Of a stretch of 64,000 nucleotides of DNA, positions 59,688 through 64,000 are shown in pieces. The position numbers were made by a program, and so were the translations under genes. The DNA comes from LMUY01 sp965199165. Lineage in GTDB: Bacteria > Pseudomonadota > Alphaproteobacteria > Acetobacterales > Acetobacteraceae. Under the pieces are notes generated by a model. That model was not told the DNA's origin. It saw only the letters and a list, made by a program, of their open reading frames with translations, and searched no databases. Location: contig OZ240681.1 of NCBI GenBank assembly GCA_965199165.1, positions 1,364,001-1,428,000 on the forward strand. The letters are read 5' to 3'. Each line of letters starts with the position of its first letter. Position 1 is the stretch's first letter.

Positions 59688-60754
59688 GCCGGCGGCTCCA
59701 CGGCTCCGGCGCGGGCATGCGGGCAATCCCCGTGGCCCCGCGGGCAGGTGCGCCCGCCGGCCCAGCTGCACAGACCCGGGCCGCGCGCCCGGCTGCCGCG
59801 CACCAGGGCGGCCAGGCTGTCGATGAAGCGGGGATCGGCATTCTGCGCCGGTGCGCGGAAATAGCCCGGCACGCCCTTCTCCACCGCCAGGTCGCGGTAT
59901 TCGACGTCCAGTTCGACCAGCGTCTCCGAATGCTCCGACACGAAGGCGATCGGCACCACCAGCACCGCCACCTTGTCGTGGGCGGCTTGCTCGATGGCGT
60001 GTTCCGTGCTCGGGTCCAGCCATTTCTGCGGCGTGGCGCGGGACTGGTAGCAAACCATCCAGTCCAGCCCGGGAAGGGCCAGCGCCCGCACGGTGGCGGC
60101 CACCGTCCGCTCGATCTGGAACTGGTAGGGATCGCCACGCTTGACGATGGTCTCCGGCAGGCCATGGGCGGAGAACAGCACCCGCAGGGGCACCTTGCCG
60201 TCCAGCGCCTCCAGCGCCGCGTCGTAGGCCCGGCGCACTCCGGCCGCGGTGGCGGCGACGTAGCCGGGGTCGGCGTGGTAGCAGCACAGCGTGGTCACCG
60301 GCGCCACCAGGTTCGCCTGGGCCGCCGCCTCCCGCCAAGCGGTCAGCGAGGAGCCGGTCGTGGTGGTGGAATACTGCGGATAGAGCGGCAGCAGCACGAC
60401 CTCGTCCGCCCGCCACGCCCGCACCTCGCGCGCCACGGCGTCGCTGAACGGGTGCCAGTAGCGCATCGCGACGAAGCACTTCACGTCGAACTCCGGCAAC
60501 GCCGCCTCCAGCGCGCCGGCCTGCTCCTCCGTCAGGCGCAGCAGGGGAGAGCCACCGCCGAGGACCTGGTAGTTCGCAGTGGCCGGCTTGGTGCGGGCAT
60601 AGGCGATCACGCGCGCCAGCAACGGGCGGACGAAGAACGGCACCCGCAGGATCGCAGGGTCGCTGAACAGGTTGACCAGGAACGGCCGCACGGAAGCCAG
60701 CCGATCGGGACCTCCGAGATTGAACAGGACGATGGCCAGCCGCGTCTTCTGCAT
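59684..60754 (-). CDS. hemH: Ferrochelatase with C-terminal cysteine tail
   Basis: Inserts Fe2+ into protoporphyrin IX, the last step of heme synthesis. The 356-residue protein begins MQKTRLAIVLFNLGGPD. It has the catalytic His in LFSAHGLPE and the acidic site in SEHSETLVELDVEY. The C-terminus carries Cys329, Cys337 and Cys344, and an internal LCCYHAD supplies further cysteines, suggesting a [2Fe-2S] cluster as in Caulobacter, mycobacterial and animal enzymes. Upstream starts ATG 60793 and TTG 60805 are possible. It follows hemE closely. Confidence 0.93.
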   Translation of the reverse strand: MQKTRLAIVLFNLGGPDRLASVRPFLVNLFSDPAILRVPFFVRPLLARVIAYARTKPATANYQVLGGGSPLLRLTEEQAGALEAALPEFDVKCFVAMRYWHPFSDAVAREVRAWRADEVVLLPLYPQYSTTTTGSSLTAWREAAAQANLVAPVTTLCCYHADPGYVAATAAGVRRAYDAALEALDGKVPLRVLFSAHGLPETIVKRGDPYQFQIERTVAATVRALALPGLDWMVCYQSRATPQKWLDPSTEHAIEQAAHDKVAVLVVPIAFVSEHSETLVELDVEYRDLAVEKGVPGYFRAPAQNADPRFIDSLAALVRGSRARGPGLCSWAGGRTCPRGHGDCPHARAGAVEPPA

Positions 60755-60817
60755 GGCGGCAGACGTGGCGGGGGCCAGGGCCGCGTCAAGCATCGGCCGC
60801 GTCAACCATGGGCGGCG

Positions 60818-61843
60818 TCAAGCATGGCGCACCAGCTGCACCAGCTGCGCGACGTGCTCGGGCGGCGTCTCCGGCACGATGCCGTGGCCGAGGTTGAAGA
60901 TAGCCGGCCGGCCGCGCCAGGCGTCCAGCACTGAGCGGGCCGCCTCGGCCAGGGCGGCGCCGCCGGCGACCAGCGCCAGCGGGTCGACGTTGCCCTGCAC
61001 GGCGACGCCGGGTGGCAGGGCCGCGGCGGCAAGCACCGGGTCGGTCGACGTGTCGATCCCCACCGCCTGCACGCCGGTGACGGTGGCATATTCGGCCAGC
61101 AACGCCCCGGCAAGGCGCGGGAACCCGATGACCGGCACGGTCGGGTGCAGCGCCCGCAAGGCGGCGGCGATGCGACGCGTCGGCTCGACGACGAAGCGGC
61201 GGAACTGCGCCGGGGGCAGCACGCCGGCCCAGGAATCGAACAGCATCACCGTGTCCGCACCTGCCTCGATCTGGGCGTTCAGGTAGATGGTCGTCTGCTC
61301 CACCAGCAGGCCGAGCAGCGCATCGAACAGCGCCGGGTCGCGGTAGGCCAGGCCGCGGACGGCCGCGAACTCCTTGGAGCCGTGGCCCTCCACCATGTAG
61401 CAGGCCACCGTCCACGGGCTGCCGGCGAAGCCGATCAGCGCGGTGCTGGGCGACAGCTCCGCCCGGATGCGCGCGACCGCCTCCATGATCGGCGCCATGA
61501 ACTCCGGCGCGCGGCCGGCATCCAGCCGGGCGAAAGCGGCGGCATCGCGGATCGGCGCCAGCAGCGGGCCTTCACCCTCGGCATAGCGCAGGTCCTGCCC
61601 CATGGCATGCGGCAGGATCAGGATGTCGCTGAACAGGATGGCGGCGTCGAAGCCGAAGCGCCGGATCGGCTGCAGCGTCACCTCCGTCGCCAGCGCGGGG
61701 TTGAGGCACAGGTCGATGAAGCCGCCGGCCTGGGCGCGGACCGCCCGGTATTCGGGCAGGTAGCGGCCGGCCTGGCGCATCAGCCAGATGGGAGGCGGCC
61801 AGACGGGTTCGCCCGCCAGCACACGGAGCAAGGAGGAGGTCAC
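60818..61843 (-). CDS. hemE: Uroporphyrinogen III decarboxylase
   Basis: Converts uroporphyrinogen III to coproporphyrinogen III. The 341-residue protein has MRQAGRYLPEYR near the N-terminus, RFGFDAAILFSDILILPHAMG, and the substrate loop LIGFAGSPWTVACYMVEG. The start is GTG 61843 with AGAGAGGGC just upstream. It is the first gene of the long minus-strand run that includes hemH and the hydrogenase-like complex, and it is divergent from ppsR. Confidence 0.97.
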   Translation of the reverse strand: MTSSLLRVLAGEPVWPPPIWLMRQAGRYLPEYRAVRAQAGGFIDLCLNPALATEVTLQPIRRFGFDAAILFSDILILPHAMGQDLRYAEGEGPLLAPIRDAAAFARLDAGRAPEFMAPIMEAVARIRAELSPSTALIGFAGSPWTVACYMVEGHGSKEFAAVRGLAYRDPALFDALLGLLVEQTTIYLNAQIEAGADTVMLFDSWAGVLPPAQFRRFVVEPTRRIAAALRALHPTVPVIGFPRLAGALLAEYATVTGVQAVGIDTSTDPVLAAAALPPGVAVQGNVDPLALVAGGAALAEAARSVLDAWRGRPAIFNLGHGIVPETPPEHVAQLVQLVRHA

Positions 61844-62131
61844 GCCCTCTCTATAATCTAAGAAAGACTCTTAGATAGATGTGGCGTGCAGAGGGACCCT
61901 GTGGATCACGGGGCCGCAACGCCGTCCCGGCCGCCGGCTGCTTCCATCCACAGCAAGGACGGTCCATAACGCCTTGAGTCCGGCAGGGACGGGACACATG
62001 TCCCCGGCCGCACACCGGACCCGCTGGATCCGTCCCGCGCGGGACGGCGGCGCACCACTTATCCCCGCTGGTTTTCTCCGGTACGGCGATGCCCTCTGGC
62101 GGACGCGGTTATCCCCGCTATCCTCGCACCC
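61844..62131. other. Candidate chromosomal replication origin (hemE-ppsR intergenic region)
   Basis: The 288-bp gap contains an AT-rich patch (61850-61880) beside hemE and several DnaA-box-like sequences. TGTGGATCA at 61900-61908 (reverse complement TGATCCACA) differs from the consensus by one base, and CCATCCACA lies at 61944-61952. Two copies of TTATCCCCGCT start at 62059 and 62109. In Caulobacter and Rickettsia the origin lies beside hemE and a DUF299 gene, the same pair as here. No CtrA-type TTAA-N7-TTAA site was seen. Confidence 0.5.
61856..61876. promoter_or_regulatory. Palindrome in front of hemE
   Basis: ATCTAAGA and TCTTAGAT are perfect inverted arms with a five-base spacer, 13 bp upstream of the hemE GTG. 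It could be an operator for heme- or iron-dependent control, or part of the AT-rich origin segment. It overlaps a TATAAT (61852-61857) on the plus strand. Confidence 0.45.
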
Positions 62132-62986
62132 ATGGGGACCGAACGGCTCAACCTGCACCTGGTGTCGGACGCGACGGGGGAAACGCTGAACTCCATCGCG
62201 CGGGCGACCGTGTCGCAGTTCGAGCACGTCTCCATCCTGTACCATCGCTGGAGCCTGATCCGCACCCGGTTCCAATTGCACCGCGTCTTGGAAGGGATCG
62301 AGGCCGAACCCGGCCCCATCCTGTCCACCCTGCTGGATCGCGGCCTGCGGGAGGAGCTGTCGCGCGTGGCGGACCGGCTGCAGCTGACCGTCGTCAACGT
62401 GCTCGACCCGGTGCTGGGCATGTTGCAGGAGCAGATCGGGGAGACGGCGACGTCCCGCCCCGGGCGGCAGTACGTGCTGGACGCGGATTACTTCCGCCGC
62501 ATCGACGCGATGCACTTCGTGCTGGCGCATGACGACGGGCAGGCGCAGGCCGGCATCGCGGAGGCGGACGTGATCCTGGTGGGCGTCTCCCGCTCCTCCA
62601 AGACGCCGACCTCGTTCTACCTCGCCAATCGCGGGGTGAAGGCGGCCAACGTGCCCCTGGTGCCCGGCCTGCCGGACCCGCCCGGCCTGGCGGAGCCGCG
62701 CTGCCCGGTGGTCGGGCTGACGCTGGATCCGCCGGCGCTGATCGAGATCCGCCGCCACCGCCTGCGCATGATCGCGCATGGCGGCCCGATCCGGCAGGAC
62801 AGCAGCGAGTATATCGACGGGGATGCGGTGAAGGACGAGCTGCTCTGGGCCCGGCGCATCTGCAACCGGCGCGGCTGGCCGGTGATCGACGTCACCCGCC
62901 GCTCGATCGAGGAGACGGCCGCCACGGTGCTGCAACTGATGGAGGCCTGGCACAACCGGCAGAACCATGGTGCCGCTCCGCCTTGA
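62132..62986 (+). CDS. ppsR: Pyruvate phosphate dikinase/PEP synthase regulatory protein (DUF299)
   Basis: Bifunctional ADP-dependent kinase and Pi-dependent pyrophosphorylase that switches PEP synthase or pyruvate phosphate dikinase off and on. The 284-residue protein has LVSDATGETLNSIARA at the N-terminus, the P-loop GVSRSSKTPTSFYLANRG, GLTLDPPALIEIRRHRL and VIDVTRRSIEETAATV. ATG 62132 is used. Its target gene is not in the window. The hemE neighbour is the conserved alphaproteobacterial arrangement. Confidence 0.95.
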   Translation: MGTERLNLHLVSDATGETLNSIARATVSQFEHVSILYHRWSLIRTRFQLHRVLEGIEAEPGPILSTLLDRGLREELSRVADRLQLTVVNVLDPVLGMLQEQIGETATSRPGRQYVLDADYFRRIDAMHFVLAHDDGQAQAGIAEADVILVGVSRSSKTPTSFYLANRGVKAANVPLVPGLPDPPGLAEPRCPVVGLTLDPPALIEIRRHRLRMIAHGGPIRQDSSEYIDGDAVKDELLWARRICNRRGWPVIDVTRRSIEETAATVLQLMEAWHNRQNHGAAPP

Positions 62987-63066
62987 TCGACCTCACGGCG
63001 CAACATTGCCTCCGACACCGTCTACCCGCACTTGACGAGTTGCTCGCTATCAGCGATTGACTTCGG

Positions 63067-63318
63067 GTGGATTTGCTCGTCTTCCCTGCCGCGCTGAAGC
63101 AGCTCAAAGCCTTGCCGTCAGCCGACGCCAAGCGCCTGCTGGAGGCCTTGCAGGCTATCGCCGACGCCCACCCGCAGCGCCTGTCCTTTGTGACGGAGAT
63201 GGTGGGTCACCATGGCATATGGCGGGCTCGCAAAGGCGACTACCGCGCGGTCTACGCGATCGAGGGCGACACCATGACGGTCGTTGCCGTCGGACATCGG
63301 AAGGACATGTACGAATGA
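63067..63318 (+). CDS. RelE/HigB-like toxin
   Basis: Predicted mRNA interferase-type toxin (83 residues) of the RelE/ParE fold. It has DLLVFPAALKQLKALP, a middle helix and the basic C-terminal GIWRARKGDYRAVYAIEGD and VVAVGHRKDMYE, typical of the fold. The start is GTG 63067. Its stop overlaps the start of the antitoxin (ATGA). Toxin-first order resembles HigBA rather than RelBE. Confidence 0.85.
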   Translation: MDLLVFPAALKQLKALPSADAKRLLEALQAIADAHPQRLSFVTEMVGHHGIWRARKGDYRAVYAIEGDTMTVVAVGHRKDMYE

Positions 63319-63707
63319 ACGCAGACACGATCCCGAAGCCGATCTCGACCGACGCCCACACCGTCACCATCCGACGAACAGATTGGGACGCGCATGTGGC
63401 CGCCATCGAAAACGCGGGCGATCTCCAGTCGCTCCAGGAGTATCGCGCCTGGGCTGTCGCGCTCGGTCCCGAAGAGGCGAAGCGCCTCAGCTACACCGCT
63501 GCCGAAGCCGCCAGTATGCTCGACGGACAAAGTGCACTTGCGACGTGGCGCAACCGGGCTGGCCTGACGCAGCGAGCCTTGGCCACGGCGGCCGAGATCA
63601 GCCCGAGCTACCTGGCGGAGATCGAGGCCGGTAAGAAGCCGGGCAGTGCCGCGGCGATCCGGGCTGTTGCACGGGTGCTGAACGTGCCGATGGAGATGCT
63701 GGTGTAG
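63315..63707 (+). CDS. XRE-family antitoxin
   Basis: A 130-residue antitoxin. The N-terminal half (VTIRRTDWDAHVAAIENAGD and a helical region) probably wraps the toxin. The C-terminal helix-turn-helix (about 76-130) is ATWRNRAGLTQRALATAAE then PSYLAEIEAGKKPGSAAAI. It would bind its own promoter. It is coupled to the toxin by a four-base overlap. Confidence 0.85.
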   Translation: MNADTIPKPISTDAHTVTIRRTDWDAHVAAIENAGDLQSLQEYRAWAVALGPEEAKRLSYTAAEAASMLDGQSALATWRNRAGLTQRALATAAEISPSYLAEIEAGKKPGSAAAIRAVARVLNVPMEMLV

Positions 63708-63835
63708 CGGATCCATTGATAGCCGGCCTTTCGCAACAAAAGTGGACGAACGACGGCTCCTGAATGACCGGAAGGACGCATGCTGCAGCGTGTCCCTCGC
63801 ACCAGCCGAGGGTCGACTGGCAAGAGAGGTGGTTC

Positions 63836-64000
63836 TCACGCGTAACGCGTCACCGCCAGGTCGGAATGTTCGATGTCCGGCGGCTTGCCCGAGACCAGGT
63901 CCGCCAGAACCCGGGCGGAGCCGCAGGACATGGTCCAGCCCAGCGTGCCGTGCCCGGTGTTCAGCCACAAATTGGGCAGCCGGGTCGGGCCGATGATCGG
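63836..64000 (-). CDS. dadA: D-amino acid dehydrogenase, C-terminal fragment
   Basis: The C-terminal 54 residues of a DadA-type flavoprotein, cut by the window edge. LWLNTGHGTLGWTMSCGSARVLADLVSGK is the signature of the C-terminal FAD region; the stop is at 63836-63838. Such enzymes oxidise D-alanine and other D-amino acids at the membrane. The 128 bp between it and the antitoxin gene hold no recognised feature. Confidence 0.88.
   Translation of the reverse strand, partial: PIIGPTRLPNLWLNTGHGTLGWTMSCGSARVLADLVSGKPPDIEHSDLAVTRYA

Noticed and set aside
1..64000. CRISPR arrays, rRNA, tRNA, insertion sequences or prophage
   Set aside because: No regularly spaced repeats, cloverleaf-like segments, transposase or phage proteins were recognised by eye; a dedicated RNA search was not possible.

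Overview
The window is about 64 kb of very GC-rich DNA that is densely coded, with frequent 1-4 nt gene overlaps and many GTG and TTG starts. The hemE-ppsR arrangement, recR, paaABCDE, Tat-type binding proteins and a LOV histidine kinase point to an alphaproteobacterium. Rhodospirillales, perhaps Acetobacteraceae, is the best guess. No rRNA, tRNA, CRISPR array, insertion sequence or phage gene was recognised.

Layout. 1-3319 (minus): a catabolic operon with an HpcH/HpaI-type aldolase, a two-subunit aconitase-family hydro-lyase and an MHS-type MFS transporter cut by the window edge. 3320-3671: intergenic palindromic repeats. 3672-9136: an MpaB-type oxygenase, small secreted proteins, a SWIB protein, a flavin monooxygenase, a class II aldolase and a low-affinity iron permease family protein. 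9221-12249: a galactofuranose pair (glf and a GlfT2-like transferase). 12391-19488: a TetR/thiolase/OB-fold operon, a class A beta-lactamase and the phenylacetyl-CoA epoxidase operon paaABCDE. 19621-22635: a polyol-type ABC importer without its ATPase. 22641-33769: mixed genes, including an OhrR-type regulator, an MFS pump, recR, two tandem Tat-exported peptide-type binding proteins and an SLT-SPOR lipoprotein.

33778-47352 holds a divergent blue-light LOV kinase and receiver pair, then a large sugar cluster: a GT9-like protein, Gfo/Idh and zinc dehydrogenases, three related CgeB-like glycosyltransferases, a GT4, two NDP-sugar epimerases, a phosphatase, a methyltransferase and a small glycosidase whose barrel strands appear circularly permuted. 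This looks like a pathway for an undescribed surface glycan or glycoside. 47492-51409 carries an MFS pump, ilvE and two hypothetical proteins.

51419-61843 is one long minus-strand run, hemE-hemH-HAD-AKR followed by six subunits of a hydrogenase-4/complex-I-like membrane complex and a VOC protein. The complex keeps the four cysteines of a proximal FeS cluster. It lacks the Ni-Fe cysteines, and its antiporter-like subunits have lost the conserved lysines and glutamates of proton pumping. This is the strongest candidate for an unusual system. The hemE-ppsR gap (61844-62131) carries DnaA-box-like sites and an AT-rich palindrome, and resembles the Caulobacter/Rickettsia replication-origin locus. 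The window ends with ppsR, a RelE-like/XRE toxin-antitoxin pair and the 3' end of dadA.
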